Source: Marisa cornuarietis
Taxonomy: Eukaryota > Mollusca > Gastropoda > Architaenioglossa > Ampullariidae
Direction: 5' to 3'
Length of the DNA stretch: 64,000 bases
Assembly: GCA_004794655.1 (NCBI GenBank)
Contig: SMMW01000619.1
Coordinates: forward strand, 3,589,001 to 3,653,000
Positions 40,201 to 50,722 of the stretch are shown here, in pieces. Both the position numbers and the translations under genes were made by a program. The stretch's first letter is position 1. The number at the start of each line of letters is the position of its first letter. Below the pieces are notes generated by a model, which saw only the letters and a program-made list of their open reading frames with translations, ran no database searches and was not told the DNA's origin.

Positions 40201-42859
40201 CAGGACAGCATGAAGGCAAGCGGTCTGAAAGAGAGGGAAGGGTAGCATGTAACTTATTTTGGCCCAGAGTGTCCAAGTGGCGTTGCATCAAGGACTGAAC
40301 ATAGGCTGAGAGGATATATTTACAGTCTGTTGATACTATAGAGTGTAATTTACCAGGAGACTGACATGCAGCCTTGGCGGCCTGGTCCGCTCGAGCATTG
40401 CCTGGGATTCCAGCATGGCCAGGAGCCCAGATGAAAAAATGTCTTTTTTCCATTGGAGCTGCATGGATAGTGTGAATCTGAACCACAAGGGGGTGGTCAG
40501 AACGTTTGGAGAGAAGGGATTGGAGAGTATATAAAGAGTCTAAGATGATCAGAAAGTTTTGCTCCGAAGAGCGGTAAACATGCTGCAAGGCTAGCAAGAT
40601 GGCGTGAAGTTCCGCAGAGAAAATAGAGCAGCCATCCGCAAGTTGGGCAGAAGAGGCCTGTTGCGGCTGGCAGGACGGATTTGCTGCCGTAGCTACCGGG
40701 CCATTGTTTAGGACTTTGGAGCCATCTGTAAAGACAGAACAAAATCCAGGATAGTCAGAAAGAAGTTCTAGAAAGGGCTGGAGAAAGATCTGGTCATTAG
40801 TGTCACCTTTTTTTGCTGTTCGTCTGTCTATGGCATGTTTTAGACTAGTTCAACGGCCTCCTTTGTACTTCTCGTGTACCAAATGCTACATGCACTTCCA
40901 TGTCCCCCTTCCTCATTTTGTGTTCGGCTATTTATGTTTCCAAACACATTTTTTGTGTCCAGCTTTTCTAGTAGCTACCTGCTTTTTTCTCTTCCTATTC
41001 ACCCTACTCCTAAATCTTTATGGATTTAGCTCTCGTCTCGGCACGCTGTTCTTTCTCTGCATTTGGTATCTGTTTAAAGGGTTAGCTGCCTTGTCGTGAT
41101 ATAGCCTGAGTTGCTGGCTCGGCGTAAAACATTAATTACCCAGACACACTCTAAATCTTCATCCTTTGTTTCGTTGTTCTTTCTCACTTATTTATCGTTT
41201 TTCCTTTTCATTGTTGTTTTCCTCAGTATATGTATTGTTATTTGTCACTTTACAGCGCTTGAATCATTTAAAATACTCAGTGCTCTGTGAAACAGCATTT
41301 CATCACACCTTCTGAAGAAATTCAGTCTCTATCAGTTCAAAATAGGGCTCCTAAAAAGTTTTTTTACCAAAATCTTTGAGGCCTCCCATAAAACATCTCA
41401 CTACCAAAATATTCTACAATTCATGTACATACTCTTTCTTTTTGTTTTATTTCGCCTTTTCTTCTAGATATATTGGGGATTTATTTTCTTTTTTGCATGG
41501 CGTTCGAGGGCTAGATGTAAAAAATGCATATTTGCTTTTTCTTTTACCCTCGTTAATAAAGATATGTTAATTTTATGTGATTATTATTATTTTAGATGGT
41601 AGGAATATGATTAGCTGCTCAGGCTCTTACATTTAGCATATATTAATCATTTAAAAAATATAAATGACTACTCAGTTCGCTTGATGCATTGACCTTTCCT
41701 ATCGTGCTTTACTTTAATGAACTTAAGCGAGAAGCTAAGTGGGATTTCTGTCAGTGCAACCAGCTAAATTGCTAAAAGAAAGACGCTGAACGTATGACTC
41801 GCTTAATGGCCAAAACGGGTGCAACATTTTCTTCTTTATGATCGGGTTAAATTCATTTTAAAAGAATAATTCTTAAAATAGGGGTTCATATAGATGCCTC
41901 ATTTTTAAGAAATCAGTCTTCAAACATCGGCATTCTCACCTGCCACTACGAAAGCAGAATAGAAATAACCGTTACGCCAAAGAGTTCCGTTGCGCGTAAG
42001 TAGTATTAGTAACATCAAGTCAGTTCAGCAAATCTATGCATGTCTTCGAGTCAGATGAAGAAACATTACTCCGACTGTCGAGTTCAAAAAGCGATTTTTT
42101 GTCAACAAAATGAAGAGGCTGATTTTTTGGATAAAGCCCTACAGATTTAAACTTTAGTTAGAAGCTTCGGCCGAAAAGGTTAAAACAAAAGGTCCAAACT
42201 GATTTTACTCGACAGACTGGTAAGTAAATTCAAAATTTCAAAATTTGATAGCAAATAATCACGGTCATTGCAGCCTATACGGGGTATTATTATTCTCTGT
42301 TACTAAATGTAAAAGTGTGCATTTGAGTTAAGTTTTCCATGTATATTATACAACATTACTTGCTGACCAGAACGGTGTAGAAAGCCTCGATGTTGCATAT
42401 CTGGTGCTTGATCTTCATTTAAGTTTTTTACTTGCAGTCGTAGCTAGTTTTAACAGCTTATGTGCCTTTTTATTGTTGGCACTACTGTAGGAAGAAGATA
42501 TCTAGCTTCGTTTTACTGAGAGTCAGAATTTTTAAGTGCATGTAAACTAATTATGAAATTTTAGCTTTTAAGAATTCTTTGTAAAAGAGCTTCACTGTAA
42601 ATTTTGAATCTTTGTATCCATGGAAATGTTTGACAAGTATGTGGAAAAAGATACAAATTATACTGAAAATAAAAGGTTCAGCTTTGATGTTAAAACTTCG
42701 CAAAGCAGACGACAGTTTGACTAGTGACGTCGTGACCTGGAGAACCTTTGTAAGTTTTAAGATTACAACCAGCAGTAAAGGTTGAAAGATAGTAGACTCA
42801 CCTGTCACTATAGACAGCTTAAAGCTCAACAACAAAAGCAACACGAGCCAACGAGCCAT
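22500..42859 (-). CDS. Type I membrane protein: fucolectin-type (FTP) domain, EGF-like module, TM helix
   Basis: Six exons with GT-AG junctions: 42802-42859, 36702-36941, 32419-32607, 30128-30250, 23213-23387, 22500-22644; the sum is 930 nt, 309 residues plus stop. The first four introns are phase 1, the last phase 2, and the frame is intact throughout. Residues 1-19 are a signal peptide (MARWLVLLLLLSFKLSIVT). Residues 20-162 form an FTP/F5-8C-like domain opening with AAMGKPVKMSS, with CLANDGRND, PFWEVDL, VTIYWDQ and closing FLSICEVQAWG. Residues 163-203 are one EGF-like module (CFPGYYGETC, draper/MEGF style). A Pro/Ala/Gln/Thr stalk (about 208-225) is followed by a TM segment (MIAGIIVTVCFLLGLGIFAL, about 242-261) and a 45-residue Ser/Thr-rich tail with SPPPQ. 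Probably a surface recognition or adhesion receptor; the ligand is unknown. The model rests on splice-phase agreement, not transcripts. Confidence 0.85.
23388..24317. other. Intron of the FTP gene; no exon seen
   Basis: AT-rich intron sequence between the TM exon and the 3' end of the inserted LINE. Confidence 0.5.
24318..27654 (-). mobile_element. CR1/L2-like LINE with endonuclease and reverse transcriptase (dead)
   Basis: A minus-strand non-LTR element in the intron between the EGF and TM exons of the FTP gene, same orientation as the host gene. The endonuclease region (about 27480-26600) shows GGIAVIYR, IYRPPPSARN, ILLGDVNVHFD and QPTHKRDHILDWVI. The reverse transcriptase (about 26220-25380) shows LDLSAAFDTIHH, GVPQGSVLGPVLF and the catalytic SYADDTQLY, followed by SAARLVLRARKRDHVTPLL (about 24970-24910). 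Frameshifts and stops split the ORF into at least four frames, so it is inactive. The 3' end has TAGCGCATATTCA-type sequence and an ATT-rich tail near 24318. The 5' end is truncated or abuts the palindrome at 27655. Confidence 0.85.
25131..25336 (-). repeat. 39-bp coding VNTR inside LINE ORF2
   Basis: About five to six tandem copies of a 39-bp unit that, in the RT frame, reads YDKHVTAVCQSAY (13 residues). It duplicates the segment just before FELHKISAIRH. The last three copies are in frame with the downstream ORF; some inner copies lost about 8 bp and shift frame. A short version (two copies) is present in the LINE fragment at 143-205. Confidence 0.85.
27768..28670 (+). mobile_element. 5'-truncated LINE with RNase H domain (I/Nimb-like)
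   Basis: The plus-strand fragment carries a decayed C-terminal RNase H domain, with AELHAILLALQHVHRSSEQ and VIPDSLSALQALL, then frameshifted APGHAG-type and LPSLSDRLP-type blocks. The 3' UTR contains a run of about 25 T at 28499-28523. The same family lies on the minus strand at 39715-40806. The insertion point is inside the palindrome's left arm. Confidence 0.8.
28499..28523. repeat. Poly(T) run of about 25
   Basis: Homopolymer inside the 3' UTR of the RNase-H LINE. It is absent from the sister copy at 40.0 kb. Confidence 0.95.
29073..30127. other. Intron of the FTP gene; no exon seen
   Basis: Contains a short CT tract near 29727. The frame at 29260-29457 minus has no domain or splice support. 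Confidence 0.45.
30560..31450. other. GC/CpG-rich block within an intron
   Basis: About 0.9 kb markedly richer in CpG than the flanking intron, between the EGF exon and the second FTP exon. It includes short frames at 30575-30823 and 31194-31388 with no recognisable domain. It could be an LTR or other transposon piece, or a cryptic promoter region. Not identified. Confidence 0.3.
32211..32250. repeat. C-rich tract with (CA)n
   Basis: CCCGCCCG followed by a C homopolymer and about nine CA repeats, in an intron. Confidence 0.9.
32608..36701. other. Intron between the two FTP-domain exons; no exon seen
   Basis: Mostly AT-rich. A GC-richer stretch at about 34200-34680 and two copies of an ACTTCTCCC...TACTC motif (about 35046 and 35147) suggest unidentified transposon debris. 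No coding exon is supported. Confidence 0.4.
37040..37365 (+). mobile_element. SINE with tRNA-like B box, TG array and LINE-like tail
   Basis: Contains a degenerate B box (GGTTTCGAATTTC near 37084), then TCTCTGCATGTGGCATCT (about 37111), the block shared with the SINEs at 15.6, 41.06 and 50.6 kb. It then has a (TG)n array (37189-37248) and a tail AAAGCGCTTTAGACC...GTATAAATGCGC...TTATTATTA. That tail resembles the 3' end of the CR1/L2-like LINE at 24318 (GCGCTATACAAAT...TTATTATTATT on its sense strand). It lies in intron 1 of the FTP gene. Confidence 0.6.
37189..37248. repeat. (TG)n microsatellite
   Basis: About 30 TG units inside the SINE. Confidence 0.95.
37366..39714. other. Intron 1 of the FTP gene; no exon seen
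   Basis: Strongly AT-rich, with no open frame of note on either strand. Confidence 0.5.
39715..40806 (-). mobile_element. LINE with RNase H domain (I/Nimb-like), second copy
   Basis: A minus-strand copy better preserved than the one at 27.8 kb. The frame at 40172-40597 reads LALQHVYRSSEQNFL, ILDSLYTLQSLL, FIWAPGHAGIPGNARADQAA (an RNase H C-terminal block) and LPSLSDRLPSC; a shifted frame continues with LSLGHTYATQSHLLRGEPP. The 3' end reads GTTTGTTGGTGGCC, then GTGATATAGCCTTAGTTGCT and an AAACA-type tail at about 39715. The element is 5'-truncated near 40806. Confidence 0.8.
41030..41145 (+). mobile_element. SINE 3' part with GGCTCGGCGTAAAAC tail
   Basis: Contains TTCTTTCTCTGCATTTGGTA, TTAGCTGCCTTGTCGTGATA and GAGTTGCTGGCTCGGCGTAA. 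It matches the reverse complement of the SINE at 50557-50722. The tRNA-like head is missing. Confidence 0.65.
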
Positions 42860-44023
42860 CCTCGTGATTTGCTGGAAAAGTATTTTGAATGCCGGCCGTA
42901 ATGGATGGCGCTAGCATCTCGAGCAACACGTCCGCTAATTCCTTTCCCGAAATCTCCGATCTGGGGAGTTATCCCGCCGGACCCTTAACGTGCGTATGCA
43001 AGGTGCACTTCTTGAAACACAATGTTGTTGTTAAAATAAAAAGTTATGACGCTTCAATTTCAATTCCAAACATTTGACTGCTTTTTAAAGTTTGTTATTT
43101 TAATCTAGATTTTGTTTTGTGAATAAGAATGCAATATGTTAGGGCAGCGTAATATGTCGCCAGAGAGCATCGTAGAGTAAGATAAGACTTTGCCCCGGAG
43201 GGAAATTCAGTGGCAGCTCGATAACCATAAAAATTGGTTTTTATCCACAAAACAGATTTCTAAATTCATGTTTCATTCATTCGCACAGCACGTCCGTTCA
43301 AAAGTCGCACGGCCGAAACAACGACCGGACAGCCGCAGTCTATTGGTCCTGCATGCAGGTATACAAAATAGGCAGTCCGATGGGAGCTGGAAAAATTAGA
43401 CTTGTAAACATATAAAAATTATTAATAACCTAGAGAAACCTGAATTTGGGTTTGTGTGTGTGTGGGGGGGGGGGTGCAGCTAGTCCGATGTGAACTGATC
43501 ATTGTATTTGCTTTGAATACTATAGATCTATAGTATGTGTGTGAGAGAGAGAGAGAGAGACTAACTGTCAGTAGGCAGAGTCCTATAAAAAGTAATTGTA
43601 TTGATTTGCATACTAGCAAATTCATATTTATGGTGTATGGGATAATAAAAAGAACTGATCTATGACTTTGATGCCAATCCTCTCTGAACTGGTGATAGGC
43701 GCTATATAACAATTGCCCCGCTTGACCGCATGCACGGCTAAAGGGAACAAAAGCCCTTTCAGCGGTACACGCTCTCGCTACAAAATCTTAAGTTGAGCAT
43801 GTTTATCGAAAATTATGTGAAACATTGCTAGTAATTATGCTACTCTAGATATTCAACCACATCATGGCCGAATGTAAACGTTTGTGCATTTCTTGGTTTA
43901 TAAACACACTATTAAAACTTAAATTTAACAAGGTAATTTTTAAATCAATGATTGGCTCTATTAAAAGAATATCTGAATGACTGGTTTATATCCGGTACTG
44001 ATGAACATTAAAAAAAGAACAAT
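42860..44023. other. Upstream flank of the FTP gene; no gene seen
   Basis: Contains a short GC-rich patch at 42885-43000 just upstream of the start codon, a G homopolymer near 43463 and a GA tract at about 43542-43560. No clear TATA box. Confidence 0.4.
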
Positions 44024-44099
44024 ACTTTTAAGCACCTTGAGTTACTCACATGAAAGAATAGACTTTTAAGCACCTTGAGTTACTCACATGAAAGAATAG
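44024..44099. repeat. Perfect 38-bp tandem duplication
   Basis: Two identical 38-bp units beginning ACTTTTAAGCACCTTGAG at 44024 and 44062. Confidence 0.95.
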
Positions 44100-45394
44100 A
44101 AAACTATACATCTTTATCACTTTTGTGCACACACTCAAGCCCTTTATAGAAATATAATTTGTCATAATATAAATATAAATCATCAGAAATGTTTGCCCTT
44201 ACACTAGCACCAAAGGCTAATATAAGTGCAATAATATTTTCAGTTAGCTTAGTTAATTAAAAAGATTTTATATACCATTCACGTGAAACAAGCCTTTGAA
44301 CATCACAGTTTTCAACTTGGTTTCAGAAAGAGGACATGACCTTATATTTACCATGTCCCCTTGTACTTAACCTCATTGTGCTCAAAGCTCTCACACAAGC
44401 TTTTATGATTACTAAATTAAAAATTATGGTCCACATGTCCTTTAAAAATATATAACCTTTCTATGCATTTTTCAAACAATCATTTATATTTTGCTAACTT
44501 GCTAGCAACTTTGAGCTCATTTTGTTGGAGTAAGGCTAACCATTTCTCCAAGTAAAGTCATGGAAATATAAATGAACAAACTCACACACTCACCCAGGAA
44601 TGGAAAAATGTAGTGGATCTTTGTCCAGTTTGCTCTTTGACAGTCATTGCAATCAGCAAACAGTGAAATGTATACAACCTAAATTCTGTCTAAAATCAAA
44701 TACTAAAACACCAATCTCTCTCTCTATATATATATATATATATTTGCAGAAATGAGATCATCTATAAAACTTAATAGCAGTCCGAAATAGGAAAATATGA
44801 AAGGCAGCCACCATTTTGACATGCATGAAATTGGCTTAAACTTTCTGGGATTTTTACAAAATTGTGTTTTCTGTCTGTGTAAGGTTACTTTCTAAGAAAC
44901 AGACTATTGTGTGTTTTTAGCCAGTGAAAGGTTACTTTGTAACAAACAGACTGTTGTGCACATCAGTATATGCCTACAGGGCACGTCTATGTTAAAAAGT
45001 CTGCTGTCAAAAATCCCTAGATAAACTGTGCCTCCTCTATAAACTTCTTGTAATATGGCATTTACATATAAGCTAAATGGGCACCCACTTACAACTACTC
45101 AAACATAACTGCACTTGAAAGAGCATAAAAGGGATGATTATATTTCTTGCAGTTTTAAAATGCAAAGTTTCATGGTGGTCTGATGAGATGGGAATTTGTG
45201 TTGATGGTACAGTGAATTGCAGTGAGTGACAGTAGAGTGAAATGTAGCAACAGTGAACCAATGTGAGTAGTAGTAAATAAAGCTAATGATTGTAAAGCAG
45301 CAACAACTCTTTTGCAGAGCAGAGAGTACTATCCAGTTCACTTGTATTTAAATGTTAACATTATTTCTTGTTTGCTACATACTGTTTGTAATCA

Positions 45395-46120
45395 TAGCTA
45401 ATTAGGGTGGTGTGGTGACAAGAACATTGATAAGATTCAGAAAGTCCTAAACTTAGCTGCTCGTCTCGTTTTCCAGACTCACAAATCTGAACATATTACA
45501 CCCCTACTTGACTCTCTTCACTGGCTACCAATTAGAGCTAGAATAGCCTACAAGCTCAACTCTATGCTGTGGATTCTTTGAAGGCTCCTTCCCCAACTAC
45601 TTTACTGAAATCTTGTCTGCTCACTTCCCTGCCTGAAATCTTTGCTCCTCACCAGCCTCCTGCATTCTATCCCTCCCTCCCACAAAGACAGCCACATATA
45701 TGGACAACGGACATTCTCCTTCTGTGCAGCTAAGCAGTGGAACTCTCTTCCACATCACATTCGTCACTCTGACTCCAAGGCTACATTCAAACTCTTTCTG
45801 AAAACAAATCTTTTCACAAAGTACTATCCCTGAATTACTATTTCTAACTCCCTTGCAATATTGTCTGTCATTCTAACCATCATGTAACGACTCAATTTCA
45901 CACTGTTTAGAATATCTATATCCCTTTATACCTTCATCCATTGCTTTATGTTCTACTCTTGTACCTCATATTTATGTTGTTCAGTGTACCTATACGTATC
46001 TCACTGTCCACTGTTATCTTTCATTTATCATTATTGGTCTGTGCAGAGAGTAAAGTCTATCTTGGTCGTTATGCTGCATGTTATAAGTTCACATTATTAT
46101 TATTACAAACATGCGAAAAA
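45395..46120 (+). mobile_element. CR1/L2-like LINE 3' fragment
   Basis: C-terminal RT region with IQKVLNLAARLVF, HITPLLDSLHWLPIRARIAY, YGQRTFSFCAAKQWNSLP and FKLFLKTNLF, with one frameshift near 45600. A TTATTATTATTA-like tail follows at about 46096. It belongs to the same broad group as the elements at 1-1000 and 24-27 kb but is a diverged family. Confidence 0.75.
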
Positions 46121-49100
46121 AGGAAAACTGAAACACAAGACAATCCACACTGCTTCAGAAACTTCAAGCAGCCATTGTGAGGCTTTTGAGAAGGTATTAT
46201 AAAGGCTAATGAGAAGGTATTATTAAGGCTAAGTCAAGTGATTCATAATAACAGTAAGGTCAGTCACAGCCAGCTGAGTTCATGACAGCAGCTTTATCTA
46301 GCCCACAATCAGGCACGTTCGAAAGTAATGCATCATAGTGACATGCACATCAGGCTGAGTGAAGGTGAAAGCTTGGAAATTGTAACCAGCTTTGGTCTGC
46401 ATTTCCAGACTGACATTGGGACGTTTCAGTGCTGCAGAACTTGGCAAAGCTATCATTCTGTTGAGCAGTATGGTGTAACACAGGATTGTATGACTTGTTC
46501 CTCCTTCCCTCTGTGCGTCACTTCACAAGTGTCTCACAATCTGAAATGTTTGTGACCATTGTCTAAACACCGCATTGTTTGCTCTCTCTTCAATTTAAAA
46601 ACTTGATTTCACACAAGCTGCCTGAGCCTTTAACAAACAGTACAGTAACAGTTTGCGTATACCTATACACATTGTTTGTGCATGTTATTGTGAAAGGGCA
46701 ACCAGTCTTTCTGGAAACACAACTTTTGGCCAAAAATACTGCTAGATCAGTACCTAAATTACTGCCTAAGGGGTCATAAAACCACCTATCAAAACAGATG
46801 AAGACTCATAACCTACTTTATTAAAACTTTATCCCTTTGCCAATGCATAGAAGATATCAATATTTGCTGATTCTCTCTCTTTTCAGCATGTTCCTTGAGC
46901 CCTCTCAACTTTTAGTAGCTGTATGTGTCTTTCTTCAAGACTCTACTAACAACTGGATTTGCAATCCATGATTTGGCTCTTTTAAAAAGTCTTGGGATGG
47001 CATCAGGTACCTCCCTCTGTTGAGCAAAAAAGAAAATTCCCCAACTGCATAAGCAACCCTGTTTTGTTCCAAGAATTGTCAGTCAGGCTATCATTTGTTT
47101 CCTCTTTTTCTTGTCCTCAACAAATACACTTGAGACTTAAGTATGTTATACTTTTTACTCTTCTATTAAATTGTAATTGCAACACTTTTTCAACTTAAAG
47201 TGTTTACAAAAGGCATCAATTCTTTTAGTCTGTGGGGTACAAAAGGTAAATAGTTCTCTCCTAGAGGTATATCTGGCTCACCTGAGCTACTTTATGACTG
47301 GTCACATCTATTACCAGACTAAATCCTGATGCATGACCCCACTATTCTCCCCCTCTCCACCCTCATGCATGCTAGCAAAGTCACCGTCCATGACACCATC
47401 ATCAAACAAGCTGTCAGCAGGACAGCCACTATGTCTGCCTGGCTAAGCATATCACTGTTGATGCTACTACTGTTTGGGTTGGTAGTTGAAGGGATTGCCA
47501 TGGCACTGGTATTGCTGCTGGTAGATGAGATGGACTGTAATGAAAGGTGCAGCGGATTGTCATGAAGCTGGGCAAGCATGTTGTCTGAGCACTCCAACTC
47601 AACTGAACAGTAGCATATGTTTGCATGAAGGTGTTTACAAATGTTTGTATGAAGGTGTTTACACATTCTTGATTTTCACCACTGAACATCTAAAAATATA
47701 AATTATTGGACACCTTTAAGTTAAAACATGCTGACCAGCTGAAGCTTCAAAGATCCACACATAACTGACTCAAGAAGTGTAGGATTTGTCAGTGTAGTAC
47801 TTTTACTGTGCTCTCCTAATATGACATCACCTTCCCATCACTGGAAGAAAACAAGGTGAGGGTCACTCTCAACATCAATGATCATCATCATCAAAAGTTT
47901 GACAGTATAGCCTGTGCCTATCAGCATTATGCTGTGACATGCAAAGGTCACAGAGATACAAACACAGTGCACTTAGCTCAGCGCTCGCCAACAGGACTGC
48001 AGGTGCCTGTGAAATGGTTTGATCTAGAAAACTTAGATCATGAGTTCTCTTCTGTACAGAAAGAAGTTGCATTAACCAAGTAGTTACAATATGAGACTAT
48101 TCTTACTGTAGCTTCGTCCATCACCATGAACTGTAGACAGTCCTGCCTGTTTTGGGCTATGGTTCTTGCCATGACCTGCTGCATGCCTTTTTCACAATCT
48201 GACTGCCAGAGCTAGCGGTCACAAAATATAGGATGTACTACATGCTCTGAAATACTTGCATAGCAGAGGGGACATATATAGGAGCACATCTCACTTGCCT
48301 CCACAACTCTCTTCACAATCGAAGCGCATCAGCGCCTGTGAATAGACTATGACTATCCCTAACATGCTGTTGATTGCCTCCAGTGGTTCAATCCAGAAAT
48401 TCTTGAACAGAATCTGGCTTTTATGGTGATTGTAAAACTAACCTGTTGATCTTACTACAAGAATTCGGCTATTTTTCAGTGATTCTAAAACTAACCCCGT
48501 ACAGCTGTAAACACATCAATGTCATTGGTGGGTGGCCTCATAAGAAGCTAGTACCAATGTTTTCAATGTGTAGGTTATCATGGTCAGGCTAAAAAATAGA
48601 AAAAAACTTATCCTCATACGTCCTCAATTCCAGAATTGATGACTGTATGCCGTTATCATGTATGTGTGTTCTTTGTGTAGCACTCGAGTTCACAGTAATT
48701 ATTTTTTAATAAAAGATGGCCACTCCTGATTGTGCGACGTCTGGTGTTCTTATTAGAATTGAGGGATAAATAAAGTTGTACCTTGTATCTTGAAGCTCTA
48801 TAGGATCCTGCAGAGAAGTCATGCATTTCAGGGGTCTTATGTGGCAGGTGGAATTCAGAAGAACTTGGGAATTTGCAGATATCATATGTGCTTCATATCT
48901 TGTATTGTGCTCTACATATATAGCACTGCATAGCCACATGTACTCTACAGGTATAATAGGTGTAGAGGTCATAGATAATCCATGACAACCATTCATTCAG
49001 ATTAAATTTTGCACAAAGATTTGCAATTGAGCAGAACATCAGTTCTAGGAACTTACTTTTTCATGCTTTACATGAAGTTTTAGTTTTCTATTAAATTTAA

Positions 49101-49440
49101 ATATTTACAGGAAAAAAAGTTAAATTTATGTCAGATTAACACCAGTCCCTTAACAAATTATTTTCCTCTAATTTTTTTTTTAATTTGAAGATTGATCATC
49201 TTTTTTTTCCTCATTTACATTTACCCACTTATCACCTAAAGATACCTGAATTTCTTCAACAAATATGGTTATGCACACAGTACATTTCAAAGTAGTTCTG
49301 TCCCGTCATTCCAACACCCCATCCACCTGTGCTTGGTCAGAGTACAGTATAAATTTTTAATCACATGTACTCATGCACAGTACAGATCTGAATTAGGCTT
49401 AGGATGTGAAAGATATGACAGTTTTAAAGAGACCAATGTA
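46121..49440. other. Intergenic; no supported gene
   Basis: The frame at 47319-47690 (minus) contains a Ser/Asn/Thr-rich stretch (SISSTSSNTSAMAIPSTT) and, in a second frame, an acidic segment ending at a stop (DSLFDDGVMDGDFASMHEGG). This could be the decayed end of a gene or retropseudogene, but no domain or clean splice pattern supports it. Confidence 0.3.
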
Positions 49441-49453
49441 TAAATAACATGAG

Positions 49454-49692
49454 ATAGTTAAGCTCTATTGAAAAATTTACTCAGAAGTTCCATAGCTGTT
49501 TTGCTTAAAAGTTGGAGAGTCACAATTTCTTTAAATACATATTAAAATATGCCTTATAGGCGTAAACTTGTGTTAAGCTCTATAGAATATTCTACATAGC
49601 AGTTCTATAGCAGTTTTGCTTTAAAGTTGGAGAGTCGCAATTTCTTTACACTTTGAATACATTATAAAGATGCCTTTTAGGCATAAATTGCT
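49454..49692. repeat. Diverged ~130-bp tandem duplication
   Basis: TTAAGCTCTATTGAAAAATT at 49458 recurs as TTAAGCTCTATAGAATATTC at 49573. Both are followed by AGTTGGAGAGTC, then AATTTCTTTA and TGCCTTATAGGC / TGCCTTTTAGGC. Confidence 0.85.
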
Positions 49693-50556
49693 CTGTTCCC
49701 TAATTGGCCCCTCTGGGTATTTAAAAAGTTGAATTGAAAGCAACCCACACGCTTGAGAATGCCTAATTTTTGTAAGAAATATTTCATGAGCTCTATACTT
49801 TAATTCATATGTCTACTGAGCCATACACTTGGTAGGCTGTTCTTCCTTACTGTACTAGTAATAACCTGATGTGACACCTCTTGCAAACACCCACCCACCT
49901 TGTGTCCCTGAAAGCGAGATAATTCCTGGGTAGCTCGACTAAAGATGAATTTAGATTTAGTTCCCTTTTTTATCTCAATATTCGCTTTCTTGAATGTGAA
50001 TAAAAGAAATCGAATGTACGTGCCTCTGACTGTAGACAGTGCGTGCAAGCAAACACACAAATGTATACATGTATGAGACATAAAAAGACGAACTTTGATA
50101 TTTTTATATCATTAAAGACATCATATGAAACTGTTTGTATGTCTCATAAACAGTAATGCGCACTAAAGTATAATTAGACATTGTTTCATTAAGTTTGCAA
50201 ATGAAACGATTGTGAAATTGGTTCACTTTGAGTACATATGTTATATTATCTTTTGATTTCATGCTGTAAGTCGCTTTTATTTCTTAACTTCTTGCTTATG
50301 CTTTAAACGTGCAGCGCCAAAAGTAGTAATTTTATATTGGTCGCCAAGAACAAAGCCCCCATGTAATCCACGTTGCGCCCTAAAGACATGTAAATAAAAC
50401 AGGAAGAATTAACTTACACGTGAACATTTTTAGGACGGAGTGCAGCATTCGACAAACCACCTTAATACCGTCTTCAAAGGAATCCCCTTGTTTACTGTTA
50501 CTGTAGTGCAAATAGAGGTTACTGAGGGTAGAAGAGTTGTTTTTTTTTTAATTGGT

Positions 50557-50722
50557 TTTTACGCCGAGCCAGCAACTAAGATTATATCACGGTAAGGCAG
50601 CTAGCCTTGTAAACAGATGCCACATGCAGAGAAAGAACAGAGACGAGACTAGAACTGAACCCAGGACAGCCAACTTTCACTGTATTGGTGACAAGCGCTA
50701 ACCGTTGCGCCACCGGACTGTG
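50557..50722 (-). mobile_element. Complete-looking tRNA-derived SINE
   Basis: On the minus strand the head reads CGGTGGCGCAACGGTTAGCG (A-box-like TGGCGCAACGG at 50702-50712), then CCTGGGTTCAGTTCTAG (B-box-like, 50651-50661), so it carries an internal Pol III promoter. The body follows (TTCTCTGCATGTGGCATCTG, AGGCTAGCTGCCTTACCGTG), then the tail TTAGTTGCTGGCTCGGCGTA ending in an A-rich run. Widely similar SINE tails are known from molluscan genomes; the exact family was not checked. Confidence 0.8.

Noticed and set aside
50557..50722. tRNA gene
   Set aside because: A and B boxes are present, but the sequence has a SINE body and tail and no cloverleaf acceptor stem was apparent.
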